From Viola odorata (taxonomy: Eukaryota > Streptophyta > Magnoliopsida > Malpighiales > Violaceae), in contig OY829545.1 in the NCBI GenBank assembly GCA_963691705.1, positions 58,059,179 to 58,123,178 on the forward strand: a DNA stretch of 64,000 nt, read 5' to 3'. Position numbers and translations under genes: made by a program. The notes below the pieces were generated by a model that did not search any database, was not told the origin of the DNA, and saw only the letters and a list, made by a program, of their open reading frames with translations. Position 1 is the stretch's first letter, and every line of letters starts with the position of its first letter. This document shows positions 33,040 through 42,905 of this stretch, piece after piece.

Positions 33040-33394
33040 CAACCGTCAACGCGCTGAGGAAGCTATCGGTAGAATGGGTGTTCTGGAGGTCGAGCTTACA
33101 AAGGCCAAGGAGGACTTTCGTCAGAGGGAGGCTACCTTTAGTCAGAAGGAAACGACTCTCACAGCGGAGGTAACTCACTTGCGTTCTCGTGTTGCCGAAA
33201 TGGCAAAAGATCTTGAAGATTTTCCTTCTCGGCGCACCGAATTACAGGCGGATACCATTACCTCGGTGCTTGATGGTTTCGAGGAGGTCTGTGGCAAGGG
33301 TAGTTATGATGTTGTTGATTACATTGCATTTCATCATGTTTTTACTGTCAATTTACTTGTTATTTTGGCAGTGAAACTACTGATTTCCATTTAA
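33040..33394 (+). pseudogene. Antisense Transposase_28-type gene of Tat-1, 3' part
   Basis: Removing Ogre-1 and one GCGAC copy joins ...VARNAEAT to NRQRAEEAIGRMG in one open frame. The segment is a coiled coil (VELTKAKEDFRQREATFSQK...VTHLRSRVAEMAKDL) followed by SVLDGFEEVC, matching the coiled coil and ILVDCFEEV of Tat-2 gene A. A further open stretch 33372-33465 and another at 34822-34896 (AVKVAQAVTRRLKRKG, then TAG), separated by a putative solo LTR, may be the original C terminus. That part is uncertain. Confidence 0.65.
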
Positions 33395-33465
33395 TTTCCC
33401 ATGCTTTTACCAGTTCTGGTTTGGTGGCTGATTCTGGAGCAGAGCAATTTATGGAGCGCTGGAGC

Positions 33466-34821
33466 TGATTTTCGGAGCATCTTGGCCTAGATCTTGGCCA
33501 AGATCCCTTCGCGTGATGAGCTGCGATAACCATTTCGTCTTGGCCGCAAGCTTGGCCAAGACTCATTCGCGAAAAACTATCTTGACCAGCAGCGTTTGCA
33601 ACCTTTTGGGCCGCCTTTTCGCTTGGGCCTTGCGAGCTGGCAAATTACAACTATCCAGCGTTTCTAGAAGGATGAAGACATTTATTCAAGAATCCTATCT
33701 AGGATCTCCTTCTATTTTTGAATATTTCGAAACTCCTATTTTTATTCAAAACAATTCATTGTTATTGTTTTTTTTAGATTTTCTTTAGGAGTTTGAGTTA
33801 GAGTAGGGCAGAGGAGTTTTAGCTTGTATTTAGCCAAATCTTGTTCCTCCTCTGTTCTGGCTCTTCTTGCTCCCTTCTTCGACAGTGAACAAAATTTCCT
33901 ACGGATTTATTATTTTCATCAAAGTATTTTTATTTTCCATCTATGAGTATGAGTAGCTAAACACCTATTCTTGGTAAGGGTTGATGAGCTTCGTTCTTAT
34001 GTATTCGTGAGATCAAATCGTCCTTAATATTCTCGTTCGATTCGTATTCGCTTATTTCTTAAGCTTAATTAATCGCTTACTCACTAGAGACAAGAGTTGG
34101 CAATTCTTGTACCCTAGTAGAGAAGAGTTGCAGTCAGCCTTGAAGGAAAGGGAGCACTCGCCGGATAGGTATAGTAGGCAACTAGTCTCGCGCCAGACTA
34201 GAAGAAATAAGTGATCTAGACCAAGACCAGATTGACAACCTAGGGTCTCCAGAGGGAGACAACTTGGCTAGGTACTTTCTTCCCCTATACCATTGAGGAA
34301 GCGAACAACCATTCAAGACAGCAGTCAAACGGATAAACCCTTTAACCAGCAAGGTGTCCCTTGGCTAGGATTACCAGGAAAGGGAGCACCCGCCTGGTAA
34401 TTTGAAGAGGAGGGAAGCAGGAGTGACCAGAAGCACCTCCACTCTATAGTAGTACTACGAATACAGAGAAGAATATATTTGAATTGATGATCGGATCATA
34501 AGGACAGAAGCTCTCATATCACCCTTACCTAGAATCCCCTTTTATTTGATATCTCGCAATCTTGACCCCCTATCTTGGCCAAACTTTTGACCAAGATTAC
34601 TTTGAACTGTTTTACTTCTTTTGTTTTTATCTTTATTTTCAAATTCAACCAACCAGATTCAGTGACGAGGAAGTCAACCAGGAACTACATTTCCTAGAGG
34701 TCTCTGTAGACGATCCTCTTACCACAATCTATAAGCCTTTGTGGACAGTGATAAGTTGTATTTCTACCCTCATTTCTATATTTAATATACACTTATATTT
34801 GACGCGCTCGACACGCGATCA
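33466..34821. mobile_element. Probable solo LTR in Tat-1
   Basis: 1356 bp bounded by TGATTTTCGG and CACGCGATCA (inverted TGAT/ATCA ends). It separates two open stretches of the Tat-1 antisense gene. No clean 5-bp duplication is seen (GGAGC on the left, GCTGT on the right). A direct AGCTG repeat overlaps both ends instead, so the boundaries are provisional. There is no coding region. Confidence 0.4.
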
Positions 34822-34896
34822 GCTGTTAAGGTTGCCCAAGCCGTTACTCGAAGGTTGAAGCGGAAGGGTATTTTCTATCTTATTGTCAAGGCCTAG

Positions 34897-35058
34897 CTTG
34901 TTGACTGGTTTGTTTATTTTCGTGCCCTAGTTGATTGTGTCTATTCTTATCTAGGGTTGTTTTTAGTTTTGTGAATGCTCGAGGGCGAGCATTGCTTAAG
35001 TGTGGGGATGTTTGATAGCATGTTTCTTGGGTGTGATTTTATCCTCTATTTTAGCCTT
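34897..35058. other. Unassigned stretch before the minisatellite
   Basis: It contains GCTTAAGTGTGGGGATG (35000 area), which resembles sequence found just before 3' LTRs of plant gypsy elements, but no LTR follows. Confidence 0.3.
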
Positions 35059-35835
35059 CCAAGCATTCAAATCCCAAAATTAGATGTTTATGCTCAAGCA
35101 ATAGCAACTTGCTCCAACATAGGAGAAATAACACAGCCCAAAAGAAAGTTCACAGTCATGTTTAATTATCATTCCAGGTGCCTATTTATTCACCATCCAA
35201 GCATTCAAATCCCAAAATTAGATGTTTATGCTCAAGCAATAGCAAGTAGTGCAAACTACTTGCTCCAACACAGGAGAAATAACACAGCCCAAAAGGAAGT
35301 TCACATCCATGTTTAATTATCATTCCAGGTGCCTATTTATGCACCATCCAAGCATTCAAATCCCAAAATTAGATGTTTATGCTCTACTTGCTCCAACACA
35401 GGAGAAATAACACAGCCCAAAAGGAAGTTCACAACCATGTTTAATTATCATTCTAGGTGCCTATTTATGCACTATCCAAGCATTCAAATCCCAAAATTAG
35501 ATGCTTATGCTCAAGCAATAGCAACTTGCTCTAACACAGGAGAAATAACACAGCCCAAAAGAAAGTTCATAGCCATGTTTAATTATCATTCCAGGTGCCT
35601 ATTTATGCACCATCCAAGCATTCAAATCCCAAAATTAGATGTTTATGCTCAAGCAATAGTAAGTAGTGCAAACTACTTGCTCCAACACAGGAGAAATAAC
35701 ACAACCCAAAAGGAAGTTCACATCCATATTTAATTATCATTCCAGGTGCCTATTTATGCACCATCCAAGCATTCAAATCCTGGATGTTTATGATCAAGCA
35801 ATAGCAAGTAGTGCAAACCAGTGATGCAACACAGG
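35059..35835 (+). repeat. Minisatellite with 138/151/128-bp units
   Basis: Six copies of CCAAGCATTCAAATCC start at 35059, 35197, 35348, 35476, 35614 and 35765, giving periods 138, 151, 128, 138, 151. Long units contain an extra GTAGTGCAAACTA, which forms a small inverted repeat with the neighbouring TAGT/ACTA. Frames run open across units but shift between unit types, so it is not coding. Confidence 0.9.
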
Positions 35836-36136
35836 AAAAATGAAACTGAGTATTATGTTTTCAATATAGTTGCTTCTGCTCATGCAATTCCATATACAAA
35901 CTGATAACAATCAAGACAGCCCTAACGGTGCTACCACACTTGTGGCTCCCGCCGGGATGATTTCCCATAAGACCCGTAAGATATCTTCATATCGCCCCAG
36001 AATCGGCGAAGGATTCCTAGGATGGTCGACATCAGCGGGGGGGGGGGGGACTTACGCGACTCTATACGCATGGCATCGTCCCATTCTAGGGACCCACGAG
36101 CTTATCGCTCCCGGCAGCCCCGTCCGATATCGCTCA

Positions 36137-36169
36137 TGACGTCATCCGTCGGTATCGCTTGTGACGTCA
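36137..36169 (+). promoter_or_regulatory. Paired TGACGTCA (bZIP-type) sites in the 5' LTR
   Basis: Two perfect palindromes at 36137-36144 and 36162-36169, 25 bp apart and 50-80 bp upstream of the TATA box. TGACGTCA is a known binding core for plant bZIP factors (C-box; TGA factors bind TGACG). Both are intact in the 3' LTR (51627-51634 and 51652-51659). This suggests stress- or hormone-responsive transcription. Confidence 0.55.
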
Positions 36170-36218
36170 CCATCAGACATCGCCTGGATTGTTATCGCCA
36201 GGTATCGCCGAATAGGCC

Positions 36219-36226
36219 TATAAATA
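36219..36226 (+). promoter_or_regulatory. TATA box of the Tat-2 5' LTR
   Basis: GCCTATAAATACCCC. The 3' LTR has TATAGATA at the same place (51709-51716). Confidence 0.7.
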
Positions 36227-36430
36227 CCCCTACTTTTCCAATCTGAAGGTAAGATCGAGATCACTTAGACGAACCTCTGTTATTTTTGAAACCCGAACTG
36301 ACTTAAGCATCGGAGTGTCTACGCCGGAGCCCCCCCTCCGGCGCTTTGCAGGTACATCCGGCACCGACCGCCACCATTCCGATCAGGCACGACTCCGAAT
36401 CTTACAACATCGACGTTGAATCTTATCAAA

Positions 36431-36450
36431 TGGTGCTTTCATTGAGAGCT
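36431..36450 (+). promoter_or_regulatory. Primer binding site of Tat-2
   Basis: TGGTGCTTTCATTGAGAGCT starts two bases after the LTR. TGG at this spot fits pairing with a tRNA CCA end. I cannot name the tRNA with confidence. Confidence 0.55.
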
Positions 36451-36609
36451 TTGGTATATTAAGTGAGTGTCCTTAATAGCCAAGCTCCGTCTAGTCGGAA
36501 GATTGGAACGGTCCTGATCACGGGATCAGAGCTGATCCGATCATCATCCTCTAATATCCCTTTCTCAATCCGCAGACAGTTATTCCCTTTTACTACTGCT
36601 GATCTCTCT

Positions 36610-39285
36610 ATGACGACACAACCAATTATTTCGGGATCTCTGGACCTCTCGGCTGGAATTGCTGGGGGACTGACCTCCTCGCAGACGGACATCCCGTCAT
36701 CTCAGATAGCGGGATCTGATTTCTCCACTCCTCTTTCGGGGGGGTCTGTGCTCAACCGTGAACATCCCTTTGCAATGGAAATAGCGGCCCTTCGTTCTCG
36801 GCTGGAATATTTGACTGAAATGGCTGCAAGAGTCACGCCTGGTGCTTCTGGATCTAGTCTCCCTCCCCACGTCATGTTCACACCATCTATTGTTGCTGAT
36901 CGACCTTTATCACCGTTGTTTCCAGAAAACTTCCAGATGCCTTTATCCGCGGGAAATCCTCCGATTAGTGTTGAGCAGTTTACTCAAGGAAGAGTAGAGG
37001 CTTACGTACCACAAATACCGCAAGGTCTCCTCCTGCCAGGGGACAGGCAACTTGAGGGGGTTAGGAACCGGTGGGACGGACGGAGGGAAGGAGCCAACAG
37101 AAGCGTGTCTCCCGAGTACAGAGAAAGATCCAGTAGTCGAAGGTATCGAAGTCGTTCGCACAGGAGCCGCAGTCGATCTCCTAGACGACATCTTACTCCA
37201 GAACCACGAAATAGGGGGCGTCAGGCCGAAATGTCTCCTCCGCGTCAAGCGCGTGAAATTCTTGATGATACATCGGGCCACCCATTTAGCCGTCGTATAA
37301 GGCGTCACAAGGTCAGTCGGTGCGTGAAGCTTCCCACTGATGTTTATGATGGCACCAAGGATCCCATCTCGCACATTAATAAAGTGAAGGATTTTGTTCA
37401 GTTTCAGACCCACAGTGATGCGGCGTTATGCCAAATATTTGTTATGACATTATCGGGTGTTGCGCGTCTTTGGTTTGAGGGTCTCTCTGGTGGATCCATT
37501 AATAATTTCTCACAATTAGAATCTAAATTCCGGAGCAGATTTAGCACGGTAATTCCAATCAGGAAATCTGCCGCCGCGTTATTTGACATACAACGAAGGC
37601 CTCAAGAAACCTTAAAGGAATTTCTTAGTCGTTTCGATTTGGAAATGTCCTTAACGTCGGGCGTTACTATTGATTTTGCTATAGAAGCTCTGAAAAGGAA
37701 CTGCCGCTATGGAAAGTTGAAAGACGCGCTCATGGTGGACCCTCCAGTGACTTTAGATGCGTTGAGGCTTAAAGCCCACAATTACGCAAAAATGGAAGAG
37801 GAAGAAAATAGAGATAAGACGTATAACGCGCCGCATGGGACATCTCAAATTACTACTGCTCCCGTGAAGCTACTACCTGACGACCATTTTATCGACGATT
37901 ACACCAGGCGGAAGGACCATATCCCCAAGGCCTCCAACAAACAGAAGGGTCATTTTTCGAAGGGAAAAACCGGTGGTTCCCCCTCTCGACGTCACGAGGA
38001 TTCTTATAAGAATCGGACGTACGACCCAGATTTTCCTTCTCTTAACGTACCAAGGGCAGAGATTTTAGCGATAGCGGAACAGCGAAATCTTCCCATCCGC
38101 TACCCCGCGCCTACGAAACCGGGAGTGCTTCTAGGGAGAAGGGAGAATGCTTATTGTAAATTCCACAAAGCCAGGGGCCATTCCACAGATGCGTGCAGAG
38201 AGTTGAGATTGGCGATAGAACGTTTGGTGGAAGAAGGATATTTAGGAGAATTTGCCACCCAGATAAGAGAAGATGCCAAAAATAATCTCATGAAAAGGAC
38301 AGCAGACGAATCACCGGTTCCTCCTCGCGTGCCGCAGAAGGATGATGCTCCCAGAGGTAAAGACAGGGAAACTCTTACGGTTGATGACGAATATATCCCT
38401 ATGATTAACATTATCGCGGGAGGAACCCCTTATATGGACGAATCAGAGCATCTGACAGCCGCGAAAGGAGACAAGCGCACACGTGATGGCATGACAAGAA
38501 AAGGAGTTGCGATAGGCATATTGGATCGAATGATATTATCCTTTTCCGAAGAGGATGAGAAAGGCATCGTCTATCCGCACAATGATGCATTGGTGGTTAC
38601 GCCCGCCGTCGCCAGTCATGGAATCAGAAGAACTCTTATTGATAACGGGAGCGCGGTGAACCTCTTTCCGCTGGAAGCATACAATCTCATGAAGCGACCT
38701 GATAATGAGCTAACGCCTAGCAAACGGCCTATAGTTGGCGTTGATGGGGTTCCAATCCCTGTCACGGGGGTAATTACTTTGCCCATATACTTCCGAGAAG
38801 ACACCTACAAACGATCAGAGAACCTGTTGTTCCTTGTCGTGGATCTGAATTTGCCTTACAATGTCGTTCTCGGACGACCTTTCCTCAACCTCTTTGGAGT
38901 GGTGATATCTCAGAAGCATCTAAAGATGAAGTACCCCTCCTGGGATGGGGTAGTATCCATAAAGGGCGATCAAAAGCTAGCGGCGGAGTGCTACTCGCTC
39001 ATGACTCAAAGAAGTTGTGATAGGTACGTGTGTATAGCAGCGGACCCCTATGAGCAGAGTGATGAGAAGCGTGCTCAACCTCTGGACAAAATGGTACCCA
39101 TTCCGGTAATCGGTATAGAGGAAGCAAGTTTCCTGATCAGTGAAAAACGCAGCCCAGCGGAAAACCTTCAACTGGCCCGACTGCTGAACAAATGCCAAGG
39201 AGATTTCGCGGGAAATAGCCGAACATCGGCTCAATGTGGACCCAGATGCCAGGCTGGTACAGCAAAAGCGACGCGCGTTCTCTAA
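36610..39285 (+). CDS. Tat-2 gag-protease polyprotein
   Basis: The start is taken at ATG 36610, the first in-frame ATG; the frame itself is open back to 36463. Domains: a Ser/Thr-rich N terminus; an Arg/Ser-dipeptide segment near residues 169-195 (RSRSHRSRSRSPRR); the retrotransposon gag core near residues 235-390 (VYDGTKDPISHINKVKDF...RLWFEGL...LKEFLSRFDLEM); an atypical knuckle CKFHKARGHSTDAC near residue 515; and a retropepsin with active site LIDNGSA (Asp near 678) and the conserved YNVVLGRPFLN. Gag assembles the particle and the protease matures the polyprotein. Homology ends near 39210 (NKCQGDFA). The conserved linker W-x-x-x-D-M-P-G-I that should follow is missing and the frame changes, so the last 25 residues are not native. 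Confidence 0.85.
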   Translation: MTTQPIISGSLDLSAGIAGGLTSSQTDIPSSQIAGSDFSTPLSGGSVLNREHPFAMEIAALRSRLEYLTEMAARVTPGASGSSLPPHVMFTPSIVADRPLSPLFPENFQMPLSAGNPPISVEQFTQGRVEAYVPQIPQGLLLPGDRQLEGVRNRWDGRREGANRSVSPEYRERSSSRRYRSRSHRSRSRSPRRHLTPEPRNRGRQAEMSPPRQAREILDDTSGHPFSRRIRRHKVSRCVKLPTDVYDGTKDPISHINKVKDFVQFQTHSDAALCQIFVMTLSGVARLWFEGLSGGSINNFSQLESKFRSRFSTVIPIRKSAAALFDIQRRPQETLKEFLSRFDLEMSLTSGVTIDFAIEALKRNCRYGKLKDALMVDPPVTLDALRLKAHNYAKMEEEENRDKTYNAPHGTSQITTAPVKLLPDDHFIDDYTRRKDHIPKASNKQKGHFSKGKTGGSPSRRHEDSYKNRTYDPDFPSLNVPRAEILAIAEQRNLPIRYPAPTKPGVLLGRRENAYCKFHKARGHSTDACRELRLAIERLVEEGYLGEFATQIREDAKNNLMKRTADESPVPPRVPQKDDAPRGKDRETLTVDDEYIPMINIIAGGTPYMDESEHLTAAKGDKRTRDGMTRKGVAIGILDRMILSFSEEDEKGIVYPHNDALVVTPAVASHGIRRTLIDNGSAVNLFPLEAYNLMKRPDNELTPSKRPIVGVDGVPIPVTGVITLPIYFREDTYKRSENLLFLVVDLNLPYNVVLGRPFLNLFGVVISQKHLKMKYPSWDGVVSIKGDQKLAAECYSLMTQRSCDRYVCIAADPYEQSDEKRAQPLDKMVPIPVIGIEEASFLISEKRSPAENLQLARLLNKCQGDFAGNSRTSAQCGPRCQAGTAKATRVL

Positions 39286-42200
39286 TAAAAAGGCGTTAGC
39301 TGTAGATAAGGAGGTAGCAAAGCTTCTTGACGCAGGGTTTATCTGCGAAGTTCAATATCCCACCTGGCTAGCGAACCCTGTCCTTGTTCCTAAGCCCAAT
39401 GGGGATTGGCGCATGTGCATCGACTTCACAGATTTAAATGATGCCTGCCCTAAGGATTGCTACCCGCTTCCTCGCATAGATCAGTTAGTTGATCAGACCG
39501 CTGGATACGCTTATCTAAGCTCACTGGACGCCAACTCTAGATACCATCAGATCCCCATGGCCCAGGAAGATGAAGAAAAGACTGCGTTTCTCACTCCAAA
39601 GGCCACCTACTGTTATACGGCGATGCCGTTTGGGCTGAAGAACGTCGGGACTACGTTCCAACGTATGGCCAACAAGATATTCGAAGAGCAAATAGGGAGG
39701 AATATGGAAGCATACGTTGACGATATATTGGTGAAGAGCGCAAGCTTTCAAGATCACCTACGAGACTTAAAAGAAGTCTTTGACGTAATGAAAAGGTATC
39801 GCATGAAGTTAAATCCCCGAAAATGCATGTTTGCATTTCAAACAGGAAAATTCTTAGGCTACGTGGTCAGCCAAAAAGGCATCCTGCCTAACCCCTCAAA
39901 GGTTAAGGCCATACAAGACATGATATCGCCAAGAACCATCAAAGAGGTGCAAAGGCTAACAGGGCGAGTCATTGCCCTTGGGCGATTCATTTCCAAGCAA
40001 GGAGAAAAGTGTCTCCCTTTTTTCAAAGTCATACGCAAGAAAGCCTCGTTCGGGTGGACCCCGGAATGTGAGGAGGCATTTATCGGGTTAAAGGATTACC
40101 TATCGTCTGACTTATTATTGACGAGACCTGAAGTAGGCGATACCTTATATCTGTATCTTGGCACCGCAGATGAAGTGGTCAGTGCCATCCTCGTTCGCGA
40201 CGATAACCACTCTCATCGCCCGGTCTATTTTGTGAGCCACGTCCTAAAGGATGCGGAGTTGCGATACGCCCGAATCGAAAAGATAACGTTCGCTCTTATA
40301 CAAGCCACCCGTAAAATGGATCGATATTTTCAGTCTTATTCCGTTATCGTGCTCACGGACCAACCTCTGAAAAGAATATTCCGAAAGCCTGAATCTTCCG
40401 GAAGAATGTTGATTTGGGCACTCGAATTAGAACAGTACGGATTGAGGTATCAGTCTCGACCGTCCGTAAAGGCTCAAATCCTGGCTGATTTCATAGCGGA
40501 ATGTACCTTTACAGAAGATCCTTTGGATGGCGTACCTGAAGCGGAATGGGGCGATATGGATCTCCCGTTCCCGGAAACCTACACGGACCTCTGGATCATC
40601 CATGTGGATGGAGCCAAAAACCAAGAGCTGGCTGGAGCTGGAATCTTTATAAATGGGCCGCACGATATGCAAATACGATACGCCATTCGAATCCTACAGC
40701 CGTTATCAAATGACGCGGCAGAGTATGAGGCGTTGCTAGCCGGGCTCAGAATAGGGAAAGGACTTTCCTCTAAAGGGAGGCACGATACCGGAAGAACAGG
40801 AGACCTGCGTCTAAAAATCTGTGGTGATTCCAAGTTGATAATTGACCAGGTCTTGGGGCACTCTCAGGCCCGGGAACCCATCATGATTCAATATCTCGCC
40901 AAAGTAAAGCGAGAATTGTTGGAAATAAAGAAAGAGGGCATACAGATCAACTTCGAGCATATCCCTAGGGAGGAAAACGCTGAAGCTGACAACCTAGCCA
41001 AAATGGCCGCGAATCCGGAAGCATCCATACCCAAGGGCGTATATTATCGTGAGTTATCGGTACCATCCTTCATGGAAGAGCAAGCGTCTTTATGTGTGGA
41101 GGAGCGTGAGAGCGACTGGCGAATTCCCGTAATCAAATTCTTGAAACACGAGGAACTGCCTGAGGATACCGCTGAAAAGAAGAAGGTACTGAGACAGGCA
41201 GCTCGCTGTACATACTATGACGGGGATCTGATTCGAAGGTGTTTTTCTCACCCTGCCGCCAAATGTATAACTGAACAAGAGGGTCTTCACACCTTGCGCG
41301 AAATCCATGAAGGGGTATGTGGTATGCACGTGTCAGGCGGTACCTTAGCGGCACAAGTTTTCCGATCCGGATTCTACTGGCCCACCATCCGAAGAGATTG
41401 CCACAACTATGTGCAAACCTGCCCTAAGTGCCAGGAGTTTGCCAAGATTCCTCGGCGGCCTGCCACTGAAATATCTGAAATTATCGCCCCTTGTCCTTTT
41501 GCTAGATGGGGGATCGATATCCTAGGCCCATTCCCAAAGGCAAGGTCTCAACTGAAATTTGTGATAGTGGCGGTAGACTATTTCACTAAGTGGGCAGAAG
41601 CTGAAGCGGTCGCCACAATCACGGCAGAAAAAACTTGGCGTTTCCTCAAATATCAAGTTATCATGAGGTTTGGCATACCTCGTATCCTTGTCAGCGATAA
41701 TGGGACGCAGTTCACCAGCCAATTCTTCAAAGACCAGTGCTCAGAATTTAGAATCGAGCAACATTTTTCCTCCGTGGCTCATCCGCAAACTAATGGACAA
41801 GCGAAAGTAACCAATCGGAGCATCCTTAGCGGCATCAAGAAAAACCTAGAAAGGTCTAAAAAGAAATGGGCTGATGAGCTACCATACGTGATGTGGGCGT
41901 ACCGCATGACCGTTAAGACTACCACCGGAGAAACACCTTTCGCGTTGGCCTTTGGGACCAAAGCTGTTACACTGGTGGAAATTGGAACCATGAGCCTACG
42001 GGTGGCTCACTTTCGAGAGGAACTGAATGCGGAAAGGTTACGAGCTAACCTGGACGCGTTACCAGAAGTCCGAGAGGAAATCCTTCTGAAAACGCAGCAT
42101 TACAAACGAAAGATGGCCCGTTATCATAACAGGCGCGTCAAAGAACGGTTGCTAAAAGTCGGTGACCTGGTGCTCAGAGACAAGTGAGCGGCAGGGCAAC

Positions 42201-42352
42201 GCATGGGAAAACTCAGTCCAAACTAGGATGGACCATATCGCTTCACCCACGTTGTCGGGAAAGGAGCCTATCATCTGGAGACTCTCGATGGTACACCCTT
42301 ATCCAACTCTTGGAATATCGCTCGCTTGAAGTTATATTACTCTAGAATTTGA
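39212..42352 (+). pseudogene. Tat-2 pol: RT, RNase H, second RNase H, integrase
   Basis: Homology starts at 39212 (EIAEHRLNVDPDA) in a different frame from gag-protease. The first ATG of this open frame, at 39236, is internal and not a real start. Numbering from that ATG: RT palm with AMPFGLKNV and YVDD at 160-163; gypsy RNase H about 300-430; a second, archaeal-type RNase H with D458, E496, D531 and D585 all present; the integrase zinc finger (H...H...CPKC); then the integrase core with D761 and D821. At the third catalytic position, 35 residues after D821, there is K857 (PQTNGQAK), where relatives have Glu. TGA 42185 and TAG 42224 interrupt the conserved C terminus (FTHVVGKGAYHLETLDG...NIARLKLYY), which ends at TGA 42350. 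The copy cannot encode active integrase. Confidence 0.9.
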
Positions 42353-42469
42353 TTTTATCTGCACCTTTGATTTATGTCAACCCTAACCATGACTAACGCT
42401 CGATGAGAGAGCTTTCGTGGAAATTTGTGGTTGCCTTTGTGCAGATAAAAAAGGGGGTATTTTGGGGAA

Positions 42470-42905
42470 GTGAAAAGTCCTATCCTTGTGATGGCCGGTC
42501 TTGATCAGATGGCCCATTAAGTGAGGGCACTACCCACCATACCTTGAATTAGCATCGGATTGAAAGATCCTGGACGCCCCCGGGGGTGAAAAGTCATATT
42601 CTTGTGATGACCGATCTTGATCAGATGGCTCATTAAGTGAGGGCACCACCCGGTATCTTTGGGAGTGAAAAGTCCTTTTCTTGTACTGACCGTTCTCGTG
42701 GAGACGGCCCAGCAAGACGAGGCACGCCCCAAAGAAATAGAAACTCCGTTCTAGAAACAAGAATCCTATCTTAACGACTAGGCTACTGCAGCTAGGTCGT
42801 TAAGTAAGGACACGGTTCTAGACGCGAGGGCAACGCCCAAAAGTGAAAATTCCCTAGCCTTGTGATAGCCGTTCCGATCCGACAGCTCACTAAGACGAGG
42901 CACTT
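42470..42905 (+). repeat. Diverged tandem repeat between pol and the antisense genes
   Basis: Four imperfect units at about 42470, 42587, 42665 and 42841. Each reads GTGAAAAGTCC-type, then CTTGTGATGGCCG, then a GATCAGATGGC-type box, then AAGTGAGGGCAC or AAGACGAGGCAC. Spacing varies from about 80 to 175 bp. Tat-clade elements are known to carry variable tandem repeats 3' of pol. Confidence 0.7.

Larger units (their letters stand above)
5190..34896 (-). mobile_element. Tat-1: truncated, minus-oriented Tat-clade gypsy element (interrupted)
   Basis: Remnant of a Ty3/gypsy element of the Tat clade, present as 5190-10927 and 33035-34896, with Ogre-1 inserted between the two parts. The left end is a 3' LTR in reverse orientation. 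Its segment at 5264-5320 matches the reverse complement of the Tat-2 LTR end (the CCTGCAAAG...CCGGAGGGGGG...CTCCGGCGTAGA block). Right of it come plus-strand (antisense) genes in the order LTR, small ORF D, Transposase_28-type gene, the same as in Tat-2. No gag, protease, RT or 5' LTR follows to the right, so the element lost its body. The right boundary is uncertain. Confidence 0.65.
35902..36428 (+). repeat. 5' LTR of Tat-2
   Basis: Starts TGATAACAATC and ends GAATCTTATCA. It contains a G run, two TGACGTCA sites, a TATA box and a short hairpin (CGCCGGAGCCCCCC with CTCCGGCG). Confidence 0.95.

Noticed and set aside
34975..35733. Two plus-strand frames across the minisatellite
   Set aside because: They repeat IQIPKLDVYAQAI because the DNA repeats. 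Unit lengths 151 and 128 are not multiples of three, so no stable protein would be kept.
36463..36609. Non-ATG start for gag at 36463
   Set aside because: The codon is GTG close to the PBS. The first ATG at 36610 is the more plausible start.
39236..39238. ATG 39236 as the pol start
   Set aside because: Homology to RT linkers begins upstream at 39212 and Tat pol is part of a polyprotein, so this ATG is internal.
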